DNA of 64,000 nucleotides from REEB95 sp035632055 (GCA_035632055.1 DASQHO010000006.1:1-64000), one strand, 5' to 3'. Shown: positions 8,819 through 21,064, counted from the first letter of the stretch. Program-made: numbers and translations. The notes: generated from the sequence alone by a model not told the origin.

Positions 8819-9862
8819 TCAGCTACGCCAGCGCAGCACGCGGCCCTTGACCGGATTGACGAACGCCCGGCCGGCGGTGCGTGCGCGGCGGTATTCCTGC
8901 TTCAGCCCGTAATACCATTTGGCCTGCGTATCGGCGTCGTTGATCAGCATAAGCGACGGATTGTGTTTCAATCCTTCGCTCTGCATCACCATGATCCGCC
9001 GGTCCTGGTTGAGGAAGGCGCGGACATAAGGCCGCAGTGCCGGCTTCAAGGCGGAAAGCCACGGCACGTCCCAATAGATCGCGTGATTGACCTCGGTCTC
9101 GTTGTCGTTCAGCGGTGTCACGGCCGTCAGGCTGGCGACGAACCGATTTCCGATGCGGATGTGCTCGATGCGTGTCGAGGGCAAACGGAAACTGATCTCG
9201 GTTTCGGGCGCGCCGCCGAGCAGCCGGTAGGCATTGGCGTTCGACGATGGCGCATGCCGCAGCATGGTGAAGCCATACGGGCTGGCGGCGAATTCCTTGG
9301 CCTTTTCGTGGATCGAATCGCGCGAACGCCACCACCACGCACGATGGACGAAGGCGCCGTGCGCCGGGTCCATCAAGCCAACGACCGCGTGATCGATCGT
9401 GGCCGGCACGCGCATGCGCTCGAACAGCTTGGGTGCGGCGTCGCCGATATCGGGAATTTCCGGCGGCGGTGGCGCGCTCTCGGGGTCATCGCCGAAGAAC
9501 AGCCAAACATTGCCTTGGATCTCGCGCGTCGGATAGGCGGCGACACCGATCTTGCTGAGCGTCAACTTCTGGCCATCGCACAGCGATGGGATCGCGGTGC
9601 AGCGGCCGGCGGTGTCAAAGCGCCAGCCGTGATAGCAGCATTCGACCTCGCGCCCGTCGAAGCTGCCATAGCTCAGCGGAATGCCACGATGTGGACAAAC
9701 GTTGCGCAAGGCGAAAGGGGTATCGTCGTCGGCACGTCCGAGCAGTATCGGCTCGCCGAGATAGGTGCGCGCCAGAATCCGGCCACGCCGCAACGCATGG
9801 CCCGGCAGGGCGAAATACCACATGTCGCGCAAGGCGGCGGTGTCTGAGTCCAAGTCGGCCAA
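8819..9862 (-). CDS. Rieske non-haem iron oxygenase, alpha-subunit type
   Basis: The 347-residue protein has an N-terminal Rieske [2Fe-2S] domain with Cys56 and His58 (CPHRG) and Cys75 and His78 (CCYHGW). The mononuclear iron site follows the D-x2-H-x4-H pattern at about Asp165, His168 and His173 (DPAHGAFVH). This layout is that of VanA-like demethylases and related aromatic or steroid ring oxygenases, which need a separate reductase. None is encoded next to it, so electrons must come from elsewhere. The substrate cannot be assigned. It lies upstream of hisI on the same strand, probably a chance neighbour. Confidence 0.85.
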   Translation of the reverse strand: MADLDSDTAALRDMWYFALPGHALRRGRILARTYLGEPILLGRADDDTPFALRNVCPHRGIPLSYGSFDGREVECCYHGWRFDTAGRCTAIPSLCDGQKLTLSKIGVAAYPTREIQGNVWLFFGDDPESAPPPPEIPDIGDAAPKLFERMRVPATIDHAVVGLMDPAHGAFVHRAWWWRSRDSIHEKAKEFAASPYGFTMLRHAPSSNANAYRLLGGAPETEISFRLPSTRIEHIRIGNRFVASLTAVTPLNDNETEVNHAIYWDVPWLSALKPALRPYVRAFLNQDRRIMVMQSEGLKHNPSLMLINDADTQAKWYYGLKQEYRRARTAGRAFVNPVKGRVLRWRS

Positions 9863-10063
9863 TCTCCGGAGACGGCGCGGCGCGCAGCCGACGGCGAGAC
9901 TAGCGCTGGCCGTCGAGACCGGGAAGGGTCATGCCGCCGGATTGTGCTGTTGCGAAAAAGTCACGCCGATGACATTCAATTGGCCTTGGCAAAACCGCTA
10001 AAAAGCCTGTCCTGACCGGCGAATCCGATGCGCCCCCTTGCCGGAATGGGCTTCGGCGTTTAA

Positions 10064-10076
10064 TGTGCAGTGCACA
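10064..10076. promoter_or_regulatory. TGTGCA-G-TGCACA dyad upstream of the MaoC gene
   Basis: Perfect 6-bp arms flank one central base, 31 bases before the start at 10108, followed by an AATATA stretch. The 225-bp stretch between the Rieske start and this site contains no supportable gene. An operator overlapping the promoter is plausible. It loosely recalls TGC/GCA-type sites of polyester regulators such as PhaR, but the match is not good enough to assign. Confidence 0.35.
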
Positions 10077-10107
10077 ATATAGGCGGGGCGGACCACTGGA
10101 GTTGTCC

Positions 10108-10566
10108 ATGGATGACGTTCGTCAACGGGCCGCAGCACGCCGGGCGTACGCCCTCGAAGATCTTACCGTCGGCATGACCGCGTCCTATTTCCACACGGTT
10201 TCCGATCCCGACGTGCGCGCATTCGCCGACCTGACCGGCGACCACAACCCGCTGCACCTCGACGAAGAATTCGCCAAGACAACGCGGTTCAAGGGCCGCA
10301 TCGTTCACGGCATGCTGTCAGCCAGCTTTTTGTCGACAGTGATCGCTATCCTGCCGGGTCCGGGCACGATTTATCTCAGCCAATCGCTCGTCTTCCGCGC
10401 GCCGGTTCGCATCGACGATACGATCGAAGCGCAGGTCACCGTTACCGACATCGACGCGGTCAAAAAGCGCGTCCGGTTGAAAACCGTGTGCCGCGTCGGC
10501 GATCTGGTGGTACTCGACGGCGAAGCTGAGGTCATGGTGCCGTCGCGGCGCAACGCAACAGCCTAG
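10108..10566 (+). CDS. MaoC-like (R)-specific enoyl-CoA hydratase
   Basis: This hot-dog-fold protein of 152 residues adds water to trans-2-enoyl-CoA to give (R)-3-hydroxyacyl-CoA. The hydratase-2 motif is clear: FADLTGDHNPLHLDEEFA contains the catalytic Asp and His, followed by GRIVHGML. Such enzymes can feed polyhydroxyalkanoate synthesis (PhaJ role) or act in acyl-CoA breakdown; no PHA synthase is in the window to decide. A GGAG site precedes the ATG at 10108, which is preferred to the in-frame ATG at 10063, because that one lies inside a dyad and lacks a ribosome site. It is followed by ribF. Confidence 0.88.
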   Translation: MDDVRQRAAARRAYALEDLTVGMTASYFHTVSDPDVRAFADLTGDHNPLHLDEEFAKTTRFKGRIVHGMLSASFLSTVIAILPGPGTIYLSQSLVFRAPVRIDDTIEAQVTVTDIDAVKKRVRLKTVCRVGDLVVLDGEAEVMVPSRRNATA

Positions 10567-10644
10567 GGGCGCCGGCAACCAAGGCGACTCGGGACGCCAT
10601 ACGGCTCTATCCGTCCGCCCGCTTCCCGGGATAGTTTCACCGCC

Positions 10645-11595
10645 GTGCATATCTTCCGACACGAGCGCGCAGAGGGCGCGGATCGAGGCGCCGCGGTTGC
10701 CATCGGCAACTTCGACGGTCTGCATCCCGGCCATCGGGTCGTGATCATGGCCGCCAGTAAGATTGCGCGCGCTGCGCGGGTGCCGCACGCCGTGCTCACA
10801 TTCGAGCCACATCCCTATGCAGTCTTCCATCCAACGGCGCCGCCGTTCCGGCTGACGCCATTCCGCAGTAAGGCCCGGCATATCGAAGCGCTCGGGGTCG
10901 ACCTGCTGTTTGCCCTGCATTTCGACCGCGATTTCGCCATGCGAACGGCGGAGCAGTTCGTCGACGAGATCCTCGTGCACGGTCTCGGCGCCAGTCACGT
11001 CGTCGTCGGCTACGATTTTGTCTTCGGCAATCGGCGCCATGGCACGGCCGAATTCCTGCTCGATCAGGCGCGTGCGCGTGGCTTCGCCGTCACCATCGTC
11101 GAACGCGAATCTTCGGCCGGCGGCGAGGCCTATTCGTCGACGCGGATCCGCGAGCATCTAACCGGCGCGCGGCCGCGCGAGGCGGCGAAACTGCTCGGCC
11201 GCTGGTGGGAGATTGATGGCCGGGTTGAGCATGCAGCGGGCGTCGGCAAAGGCCTCGGCTATCCGACCGCCAACGTGCCGATGGCGGATTATCTGCGGCC
11301 GGCTCCAGGAATTTACGCCGCCTTCGCCGGCATCGAGGATGGCAAGCGCACCGAATGGTATCCCGCTGCGGCGTATTTCGGCCGGCGTCCGACCCTGGGC
11401 GAGCACGAACTCGGTTTCGAAACCTATCTCATCGACTTTGCCGGCGAGCTCTACGGCCGGCATTTGCGCGTGGCGCTGGTGGATTACCTGCGCCCCGACG
11501 CCGCCTTCGCCGGGCTCGAGGCGCTCAAGGCGCAGATCGGCGACGACGTCGGCCGGGCACGGCGGATTCTGGCGGCCGAAAAGCCCGAGCCGTGA
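10645..11595 (+). CDS. ribF: Bifunctional riboflavin kinase / FAD synthetase
   Basis: RibF phosphorylates riboflavin to FMN and adenylates FMN to FAD. In 316 residues the N-terminal adenylyltransferase is marked by IGNFDGLHPGHR and by YSSTRIREHL near residue 160. The C-terminal kinase is marked by GKGLGYPTANV and YFGRRPT. The start is a GTG placed so that the conserved HIFR...GNFDG region is complete. It lies 36 bp upstream of ileS, an adjacency common in proteobacteria, and probably shares a transcript with ileS and lspA. Confidence 0.95.
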   Translation: MHIFRHERAEGADRGAAVAIGNFDGLHPGHRVVIMAASKIARAARVPHAVLTFEPHPYAVFHPTAPPFRLTPFRSKARHIEALGVDLLFALHFDRDFAMRTAEQFVDEILVHGLGASHVVVGYDFVFGNRRHGTAEFLLDQARARGFAVTIVERESSAGGEAYSSTRIREHLTGARPREAAKLLGRWWEIDGRVEHAAGVGKGLGYPTANVPMADYLRPAPGIYAAFAGIEDGKRTEWYPAAAYFGRRPTLGEHELGFETYLIDFAGELYGRHLRVALVDYLRPDAAFAGLEALKAQIGDDVGRARRILAAEKPEP

Positions 11596-11631
11596 CGCCC
11601 TTTCCGTTGACCGCGGCCGTGCCGTCCGCCT

Positions 11632-14537
<2,906 letters not shown>

Positions 14538-14538
<1 letters not shown>

Positions 14539-14999
14539 TGCGGCGCGGTCTTATCGTCGCACTCGCGGTCATCGCGCTCGATCAGGCGGTCAAGGCCTGG
14601 GTGGTGGCCTTCTTTGCAGCACGTGGCGCGGATGTGGTCGCGGTCCTGCCCGTCTTCAACTTGGTCCTGGCCTGGAATCGTGGCGTAAGCTTCGGCCTGT
14701 TCAACGGTGGCGGCGGCACGCTGCTGTTTGCCGCTCTTGCCGCCGCGATCGTTGTGGCCCTGCTGTGGTGGCTTTGGCGCGCCGGCGGGCGAAGCCTGCA
14801 ATTCGCCATTGGCATGGTGATCGGCGGCGCGGTCGGCAACATCGTCGACCGGCTGGCGCGCGGCGCGGTCGTCGATTTCCTCGATTTTCACCTCGGCACG
14901 TTGCATTGGTTTGCCTTCAACGTCGCCGATACGGCCATTTGCCTAGGAGTCTTATTCATCGCCGCTGACGGATTGCTTGGCGAACGGCGGCCGAATTAG
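14538..14999 (+). CDS. lspA: Lipoprotein signal peptidase (signal peptidase II)
   Basis: LspA is an inner-membrane aspartyl protease that removes signal peptides from diacylglyceryl-modified prolipoproteins. The 153-residue protein has four predicted membrane helices. Catalytic aspartates are visible in GNIVDRLARGAVVDF and FNVADTAICLG. The start codon overlaps the ileS stop (TGATG). Its substrates in this window include the OmpA-type, BamF-like, PqiC-like and 57951 lipoproteins. Confidence 0.96.
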
Positions 15000-15035
15000 G
15001 TAGACTTTTCCGCTTCTTGGTTGAGGACGGTGGTA

Positions 15036-15692
15036 ATGGTGTTGGGGCGGGTTCGGCTTTCTTCTATCCCGGTTTTTGTCACCTTGGCGGTCGCGGCGCT
15101 GGCAGTCTCGGGCTGCAGCACCTGGACCGACGTCAAGCGCGGCCTCGGCATGGAAAAGGTCGTGCCCGACGAGTTCGACGTCACCACGAACGCGCCGCTC
15201 GCGATTCCGCCCGATTACACCTTGCGGCCGCCGAAGCCGGGGTCGGCACCGACGCAACAGCTTTCGCCGACCGCGCAGGCGCAGGAGACTGTGTTCCGCG
15301 CCGGCGACACCAAGCTCGATACGCTGCCGCCGGACAAGTCGCGCAGTGCCGGCGAAAATGTGCTGCTGAAGGAAGCCGGCGCGGGACAGACGCCGAAGGA
15401 TATCCGCCAACTCGTCAACAACGACGAACAAACAGCGTTCAGCAGCAACACTTTGACCCAGCGGCTCCTGTTCTGGCGTTCGGAGCCGCCCAATCCAAAT
15501 CAGGTGCTCGATCCGACAGCAGAATCCGAGCGGATGCGCGAATTCGGCGCCAATGGCGGCAACGGCAATGGCGGCACGGCCGCGGCTACAGGCAACAATG
15601 CCCAAGCGACGGCCACTGCGGCGGCGACGCCGAAGCCGACGATCGAACGCACGCAGAAAAGCGACAAGGGTTTCTTCGACTGGTTGTTCTAA
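15036..15692 (+). CDS. BamF-like (DUF3035) outer-membrane lipoprotein
   Basis: The 218-residue protein begins with a lipoprotein signal ending LAVSGC. The conserved block PDEFDV...APLAIPPDYTLRPPKPG is characteristic of DUF3035, a family assigned in alphaproteobacteria to the beta-barrel assembly complex. The rest is low complexity, with Gly/Asn- and Ala/Thr-rich stretches before the final FFDWLF. A GAGG site nine bases upstream favours the ATG at 15036 over the in-frame TTG at 15021. It lies 36 bp after lspA, whose product should process it. Confidence 0.8.
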   Translation: MVLGRVRLSSIPVFVTLAVAALAVSGCSTWTDVKRGLGMEKVVPDEFDVTTNAPLAIPPDYTLRPPKPGSAPTQQLSPTAQAQETVFRAGDTKLDTLPPDKSRSAGENVLLKEAGAGQTPKDIRQLVNNDEQTAFSSNTLTQRLLFWRSEPPNPNQVLDPTAESERMREFGANGGNGNGGTAAATGNNAQATATAAATPKPTIERTQKSDKGFFDWLF

Positions 15693-15768
15693 AGCGCTGA
15701 TGCTGTGCCGGCGTGTGCCGGTATACATTCGTCCCCACCTGCCGTCGGCGACGTTGAACTCATGCGAT

Positions 15769-15804
15769 CTCCGGGCGTTGATAACCGGACCCGCGTTCCC
15801 GGAG
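15769..15804 (+). promoter_or_regulatory. Inverted repeat covering the pgi ribosome site
   Basis: CTCCGGG (15769-15775) and CCCGGAG (15798-15804) are perfect complementary arms around a 22-nt loop. The 3' arm contains the GGAG of the pgi ribosome site (GGAGGA), so folding would block translation of pgi. The 122-bp gap after the BamF-like gene contains no gene and probably carries the pgi promoter. Confidence 0.35.
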
Positions 15805-15814
15805 GACGAAACCA

Positions 15815-17086
15815 ATGAGCTACCGTCAGGACATCGCCGGCTGTCTCGCCGACAATTGCAAAAATGGCGTGACCGCCGCCGAGCTTGATGACGCCTTGCG
15901 GCGTGCGGCGCCGGCATTGCCCAAACTGGCGAAGATGCAGCGTGACAGCAGCCTGCCGCTGCTGCGGTTACCGGCGCGCCGCGACGACATTGCCCGGATC
16001 AAGCCGCTCGCCGCCGAATTCTGCAAGTTCAAGGACGTGATCGTGCTCGGCACCGGCGGGTCGAGCCTCGGCGGTCAGACGCTGGTCGCGCTGGCGGCAC
16101 CCGGCCGCACGCGCATCCATTTCATGGACAATGTCGATCCTCACACTTTCACGCTGTTGTTCAAGGCGCTCGATCCGGCCAAGACCGGTCTCATCGCCAT
16201 CTCCAAATCAGGCGGTACCGCGGAGACCTTGGTCCAGTTCTTCGCCTGCATGAACTGGCTCAGCAAGCGCAGCGCCGCACGCACCATCGTCATCACCGCG
16301 CCGAAGCCTAATCCCCTGCGGGAACTGGCTGCGGCGCGCAATCTGCGCACCCTCGATCACGATCCGAACATCGGCGGCCGTTATTCCGTGCTGTCGATCG
16401 TCGGGCTGCTGCCGGCGCTGATCGCCGGTATCGACGTCGCCGCATTGCGGCGTGGCGCCGCTGCGGTGCTTGATGCGACGCTTGCCGCCAAGGATCCGCG
16501 CGAAGCGGTACCGGCTGTCGGCGCGGCAATTTCGGTCGCGCTCAACGAGCAGCACGGCGTTGTCAGCACGGTGGTCATGCCGTATGTCGACCGGCTGGCG
16601 CATTTCGGCCTCTGGTTCCGCCAGCTTTGGGCCGAAAGCCTCGGCAAGGATGGCAAGGGCACGACGCCGATCCGCGCGGTCGGCACGGTCGACCAGCACA
16701 GTCAGCTACAGCTTTATCTCGACGGACCGGCGGACAAAATGTTCTCTCTCGTGATGCTGGCGCAGGCGGGGGGACCGCGCATGCCGGCGGAGCTGGCCGA
16801 TGCGAGTCTCGCCTACCTTGCCGGCAAACGCATGGGCGACCTGATCGACGCCGAGCAGCGCGCAACGGCGCAGACGCTGATCCATAATGGCCGGCCGACT
16901 CGTATCTTCCATATCGAACGACTCGACGCGCAGTCGATGGGCGCGCTCCTCATGCACTACATGATCGAGACGATGATTGCCGCTGAACTGTGGGGCGTGA
17001 ACGCGTTCGATCAGCCGGCGGTCGAGCAGGGCAAGGTGCTCGCCCGCCAGTATCTTGGCGAAAAAGGCCTGCGCAAGGCACAATAG
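15815..17086 (+). CDS. pgi: Glucose-6-phosphate isomerase (short form)
   Basis: Pgi interconverts glucose-6-phosphate and fructose-6-phosphate. At 423 residues it is much shorter than the roughly 550-residue E. coli enzyme and matches the compact form seen in many alphaproteobacteria. Sugar-phosphate binding motifs are intact: LGTGGSSLGGQ, ISKSGGTAET and GKDGKGTTP...VGTVDQHSQLQLY, which supplies the catalytic Glu/His neighbourhood. A strong GGAGGA site precedes the ATG. mutL starts three bases after its stop, so the two are probably co-translated. Confidence 0.93.
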   Translation: MSYRQDIAGCLADNCKNGVTAAELDDALRRAAPALPKLAKMQRDSSLPLLRLPARRDDIARIKPLAAEFCKFKDVIVLGTGGSSLGGQTLVALAAPGRTRIHFMDNVDPHTFTLLFKALDPAKTGLIAISKSGGTAETLVQFFACMNWLSKRSAARTIVITAPKPNPLRELAAARNLRTLDHDPNIGGRYSVLSIVGLLPALIAGIDVAALRRGAAAVLDATLAAKDPREAVPAVGAAISVALNEQHGVVSTVVMPYVDRLAHFGLWFRQLWAESLGKDGKGTTPIRAVGTVDQHSQLQLYLDGPADKMFSLVMLAQAGGPRMPAELADASLAYLAGKRMGDLIDAEQRATAQTLIHNGRPTRIFHIERLDAQSMGALLMHYMIETMIAAELWGVNAFDQPAVEQGKVLARQYLGEKGLRKAQ

Positions 17087-17089
17087 GGC

Positions 17090-18883
17090 ATGGCCATCCG
17101 CCAGCTGCCCGCCACCGTCGTCAATCGCATCGCTGCCGGCGAGGTCATTGAGCGGCCGGCGGCCGCAGTGAAGGAGCTGGTCGAGAACGCGATCGACGCC
17201 GGGGCGCGCCGCATCGAAGTGACGCTGCGTGATGGTGGCGCCAGCTTGATTTTGGTGGGTGACGACGGCGAGGGGATGGATGCGACCGAACTCGCGCTTG
17301 CCGTCGAGCGCCACTGTACCTCGAAACTGCCCGACGACGATTTGCTGCACATCCGCTCGCTCGGATTCCGCGGTGAAGCGTTGCCGTCGATTGGCGCGGT
17401 GAGCCGCTTGGCGATCGTCAGTCGCAAACGCAGCGCGCCTGATGCCTTCAGGGTCGCGGTCGAAGGCGGCGCCAAGTCTCCGGTCGAGCCCGCCGCGCTG
17501 AGCCAGGGCACGCGCGTCGAAGTCCGCGACCTCTTCTACGCGACGCCGGCGCGGCTCAAATTCCTCAAATCGGCGCGGACGGAGCGCGATGCGGCGGTCG
17601 ATGCGGTTGAGCGCTTGGCCATGGCCTATCCAGCGATCGCCTTCACGGTGATCGGCGACGAGGAAAAGCCGCTGTTGCGCATGACCGCGGCCGAACCCGA
17701 TCTGGCCGGCAAATCGGCGGACGAAATCCGTCGCGCGCGACTAGGCGCCATTCTCGGCCGTGATTTCGCCGACAATGCGCTTGCCATCGATGCGGCGCGC
17801 GAGGGCTTCCGCCTCACCGGTCTCGCCGGCCTGCCGACGCTCAATCGCGCCACCGCGCGCGACCAGTATTTGTTCGTCAACGGCCGGCCGGTGCGCGACA
17901 AGCTGCTGGCCGGCGCGGTGCGCGGCGCCTACCAGGATTTCCTGGCGCGCGACCGCCATCCGATGGTGGTGCTGTTCCTAACCGGTCCCGAGGACGACAT
18001 CGACGTGAACGTCCATCCCGCCAAGGCCGAAGTCCGCTTCCGCGACGCGGCTTTGGTGCGTGGCTTGATCGTTGGCGCGTTGCGCAACGCGCTGGCGGCT
18101 GCCGGCCATCGTGCCTCGACGACGGTGGCGGCGCAGGCGTTGGCCGCGTTCCAGCCGGTGCAATGGAGTCCGCGTGGCGGCGCGGCGCCGGCGCTCGCAC
18201 TCAACCCGGGTCTGGCGGAGGCGCCGGTGCCATATCAGGCATCCTTGGCCGCGGTCGCGCCGGCGGCGCGGGCGGTCGAGGCGCCGGCGGCCGAGGTTGC
18301 AACGCATCCATTAGGCGCAGCCTGTGCTCAGTTGCACGAAACTTACATTGTGGCGCAGACCGCCGATGGCCTCGTCATTGTCGATCAGCACGCGGCACAT
18401 GAACGTCTGGTCTACGAAGCGATGAAGGCCGAGATCGCGGCCTCCGGCGTCAAGCGCCAGATCCTGCTGATTCCCGAAGTCGTCGAGCTCGATCCCGCCG
18501 ACGCTGCCCGTGTGGTTGCACGCGCGGCAGAACTCGCCGAACTCGGTTTGGTGCTCGAAGCCTTCGGCCCAGGCGCCATTGTGGTGCGCGAAGTGCCGGC
18601 GATCCTGGGCGAGGCGGACGTCAAGGGCCTGGTGCGCGATCTCGCCGACGAACTCGCCGAACTTGGCGGCGCGCTGTCGCTCAAGGAGCGGCTCGAGCAT
18701 GTCTGCGGCACCATCGCCTGCCATGGCAGCGTGCGCGCCGGTCGTCGCCTCAGCCAGGCGGAAATGAACGCGCTGCTGCGCCAGATGGAAGCGACGCCGC
18801 ATTCCGGCCAGTGCAACCACGGCCGGCCGACCTACGTCGCGCTGAGCCTGGCCGAAATCGAAAAGCTGTTCGGCCGCCGCTGA
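17090..18883 (+). CDS. mutL: DNA mismatch repair protein MutL
   Basis: MutL links mismatch recognition by MutS to strand incision. The 597-residue protein has the N-terminal GHKL ATPase (VNRIAAGEVIERP, ELVENAIDAGA, DDGEGM, GFRGEALPSI) and transducer region. The C-terminal dimerisation domain carries the metal endonuclease motif DQHAAHERLVYE, matching DQHA-x2-E-x4-E, plus ACHGSVRAG and QCNHGRPT. It is therefore the nicking type, as expected in bacteria lacking MutH. An Ala/Pro-rich linker spans about 350-405. It sits between pgi and queC with gaps of three and four bases. Confidence 0.96.
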   Translation: MAIRQLPATVVNRIAAGEVIERPAAAVKELVENAIDAGARRIEVTLRDGGASLILVGDDGEGMDATELALAVERHCTSKLPDDDLLHIRSLGFRGEALPSIGAVSRLAIVSRKRSAPDAFRVAVEGGAKSPVEPAALSQGTRVEVRDLFYATPARLKFLKSARTERDAAVDAVERLAMAYPAIAFTVIGDEEKPLLRMTAAEPDLAGKSADEIRRARLGAILGRDFADNALAIDAAREGFRLTGLAGLPTLNRATARDQYLFVNGRPVRDKLLAGAVRGAYQDFLARDRHPMVVLFLTGPEDDIDVNVHPAKAEVRFRDAALVRGLIVGALRNALAAAGHRASTTVAAQALAAFQPVQWSPRGGAAPALALNPGLAEAPVPYQASLAAVAPAARAVEAPAAEVATHPLGAACAQLHETYIVAQTADGLVIVDQHAAHERLVYEAMKAEIAASGVKRQILLIPEVVELDPADAARVVARAAELAELGLVLEAFGPGAIVVREVPAILGEADVKGLVRDLADELAELGGALSLKERLEHVCGTIACHGSVRAGRRLSQAEMNALLRQMEATPHSGQCNHGRPTYVALSLAEIEKLFGRR

Positions 18884-18887
18884 CCGC

Positions 18888-19634
18888 ATGATTGCCCCCG
18901 ATCCCGACACCGCGCTGGTGCTGTTCTCGGCCGGCCAGGATTCCACCACTTGCCTTGCATGGGCGCTCGATCGCTTCCGCCGCGTCGAGACGATCGGCTT
19001 CGAATACGGCCAGCGCCACGCGATCGAGATGGAATTGCGTGAGCCGATCCGCCGCAAGCTGGCGGCGATCGACTCCGCTTGGGCGGCGCGGCTCGGCCCA
19101 GACCGGGTGATCGCGCTCGACGTGCTGGGGCAAGTCAGCGAAAGCGCGCTTACGTCCGATCTGCCGCTCGGCAAGCGGCCCGATGGACTGCCGGCGACGT
19201 TCGTGCCCGGCCGCAATCTCGTGTTCTTCACCTTTGCCGCCATCGTCGCTTATCAGCGCGGCCTCAAGCACGTGGTCGGCGGCATGTGCGAGACCGATTT
19301 CTCGGGCTATCCGGATTGCCGCGACGACGCGATCAAGGCGCTGCAAGCCGCGATCAATCTCGGCATGGACGCGCGGCTCGCGCTGGAGACGCCGCTGATG
19401 TGGATCGACAAGGCGGCAACCTGGCGTCTGGCTGAAAGCCTCGGTGGAGCCACGCTGGTCGAGCTCATACGCACGGAAACCCACAGCTGCTATCGCGGCA
19501 TCCGCGCCATGTTCCACGCGTGGGGCCACGGCTGCGGCGACTGCGACGCCTGCGCGCTGCGCGCCAAGGGCTGGGCGGCCTACGCGGCGACGCGTGAAGC
19601 GGCTGCGCAGAACGTGGGCACCGCAGCGCGCTAA
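18888..19634 (+). CDS. queC: 7-cyano-7-deazaguanine synthase
   Basis: QueC converts 7-carboxy-7-deazaguanine to preQ0 with ATP and ammonia, in queuosine biosynthesis. The 248-residue protein has the PP-loop as FSAGQDSTT, with Ala where most members have the second Gly. The zinc cysteines are present in HSCYRG and HGCGDCDACALRAKGW. The gene follows mutL by four bases and its 3' end overlaps the convergent regulator gene by four bases. Other que genes are not in the window. Confidence 0.93.
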   Translation: MIAPDPDTALVLFSAGQDSTTCLAWALDRFRRVETIGFEYGQRHAIEMELREPIRRKLAAIDSAWAARLGPDRVIALDVLGQVSESALTSDLPLGKRPDGLPATFVPGRNLVFFTFAAIVAYQRGLKHVVGGMCETDFSGYPDCRDDAIKALQAAINLGMDARLALETPLMWIDKAATWRLAESLGGATLVELIRTETHSCYRGIRAMFHAWGHGCGDCDACALRAKGWAAYAATREAAAQNVGTAAR

Positions 19635-21049
19635 CGCTGCGGCCGAAAGGCATAGGCCGACGGTCCCTTGACCGCTTCGTCGACGACTAGGCGGTGCTGC
19701 AAGGGCGGGAAGGCGCGTTGCCGGCAATCGGCACGCTCGCAAAGGCGGCAGCCGACGCCGATCTCGGTTGCGGCTTCCGGTCGCGCCACATCGAGCCCGT
19801 CGGCATAAACGATCTCGGCGGCACGCGTGATGTCGCAGCCCAGCACCACCGCCATGTGGCCGGACGGCGCGTGATAACCGCCGCCGGGTTTTTCGACGGT
19901 GCGCGCGACGCAAAAGAAGGTGGCGCCGTCGGGCAGGCGCGCGATTTGGCGGCGGATGAGGCCAGGCGTCGCAAATGCTTCATGCACGACGAAGCGCGGA
20001 CAGGCGCCGCCATAACGCGAGAAGTGGAAACCGGCTGCGGAGAATCGCTTACTGACATTGCCGGCGATATCGGCACGGGCGAAGAAGAACGGAATGCCGG
20101 CGGCACCAGTGCGGTTGAGCGTCGAAAGGCGGTGCGCCGCCTGCTCGAATGAAACACCGAACCGATTCATCAGGCGTTCGATGTCGTAGCGCTCCGTTTG
20201 GGCCACTGTGAGGAACGCCGCGTAGGGCATCAGAACGGCGCCGGCGAAGTAATTGGCCAAACCGATGCGGCACAGAATCTCGCTTTCCGGCGCCGACAGC
20301 TTGGCGGCGCGGATCGCCTCGCTGATCGGCTCGCGCGCTTCCAGCAGGCCAAGTTGATAGGCCAAGTGGAAGTTGCGGCTGGCGAGCGGCAGCGCCTCGG
20401 AGAGCTCCAGGCGCCGCGTGCGCGGATCGAAGCGCCGCAGCGCGCCGTTCATGCCGGCGATCGCGGCGATCTCAACGGTGACACCGTGGCGCCGTGCCAA
20501 GCGCTCGCCCAGCGTACGGCCGAGGTCGCCTCCCGCCGCCGGCAGCAGCGTCTCGGCGGCGGTCTCGAGCGCGGCGAAATGATTGCGGCACGCCTCGAAG
20601 AAATCGCGGGCCTCCTCAGTTGGCAGCACGACGCGCCGCGTGCGGCCTTCGGACAGATTTAAGTTGAGCGCCTGAGCGTCATCGCGGGCAGCACGCAGCG
20701 CGCGATAAAGATCGGCGATGGCGCGGGCGGCGCGCGGCGCGGCGCCCACCAGCCGCGCGATCTCGTCGCTGTTGACGCCGCTGTCGCGCAGGCCCGCATC
20801 GGCGAACACCTCGCGCAACGCTGCCGCGAGTTGCCGCTCGGCGTCGTCAGTGAGCGCATTGAGATCGACGCCATATCTCTCGCCAAGCTTGAGCAGCAGC
20901 GACAGGGTCACCGGCCGCTCGTCGTGCTCGATGAGGTTGAGATAGCTGGCGCTGATCCCAAGCTCGCGGGCCATCTGCAGCTGGGTCAGGCCACGCTCCT
21001 GACGCAGCCGCCGAATCTTCTGGCCGAGCAACGTCTTACGGGCTGCCAC
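19631..21049 (-). CDS. XRE-family regulator of short-chain acyl-CoA metabolism (ScfR/RamB type)
   Basis: The 472-residue protein has an N-terminal Cro/C1-type helix-turn-helix (about 9-65), a central IrrE/ImmA-like region and a C-terminal Cys-rich module (GVGCRLCERADCRQRAFPP). This architecture is shared by RamB, PccR and ScfR regulators, which tune acetate or propionate utilisation, often by sensing an acyl-CoA. The GTG start has a GGAGGG site five bases upstream. The gene is divergent from panE across an AT-rich gap with repeated TTTAC boxes, suggesting autoregulation. The target pathway is not encoded here. Confidence 0.88.
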   Translation of the reverse strand: MAARKTLLGQKIRRLRQERGLTQLQMARELGISASYLNLIEHDERPVTLSLLLKLGERYGVDLNALTDDAERQLAAALREVFADAGLRDSGVNSDEIARLVGAAPRAARAIADLYRALRAARDDAQALNLNLSEGRTRRVVLPTEEARDFFEACRNHFAALETAAETLLPAAGGDLGRTLGERLARRHGVTVEIAAIAGMNGALRRFDPRTRRLELSEALPLASRNFHLAYQLGLLEAREPISEAIRAAKLSAPESEILCRIGLANYFAGAVLMPYAAFLTVAQTERYDIERLMNRFGVSFEQAAHRLSTLNRTGAAGIPFFFARADIAGNVSKRFSAAGFHFSRYGGACPRFVVHEAFATPGLIRRQIARLPDGATFFCVARTVEKPGGGYHAPSGHMAVVLGCDITRAAEIVYADGLDVARPEAATEIGVGCRLCERADCRQRAFPPLQHRLVVDEAVKGPSAYAFRPQR

Positions 21050-21064
21050 AGCGCCCTCCGATAA

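Noticed and set aside
9969..10001. Ten-codon frame (MTFNWPWQNR) before the MaoC gene as a leader peptide
   Set aside because: It lacks a ribosome site, a terminator-antiterminator structure and any codon pattern linked to the downstream gene.
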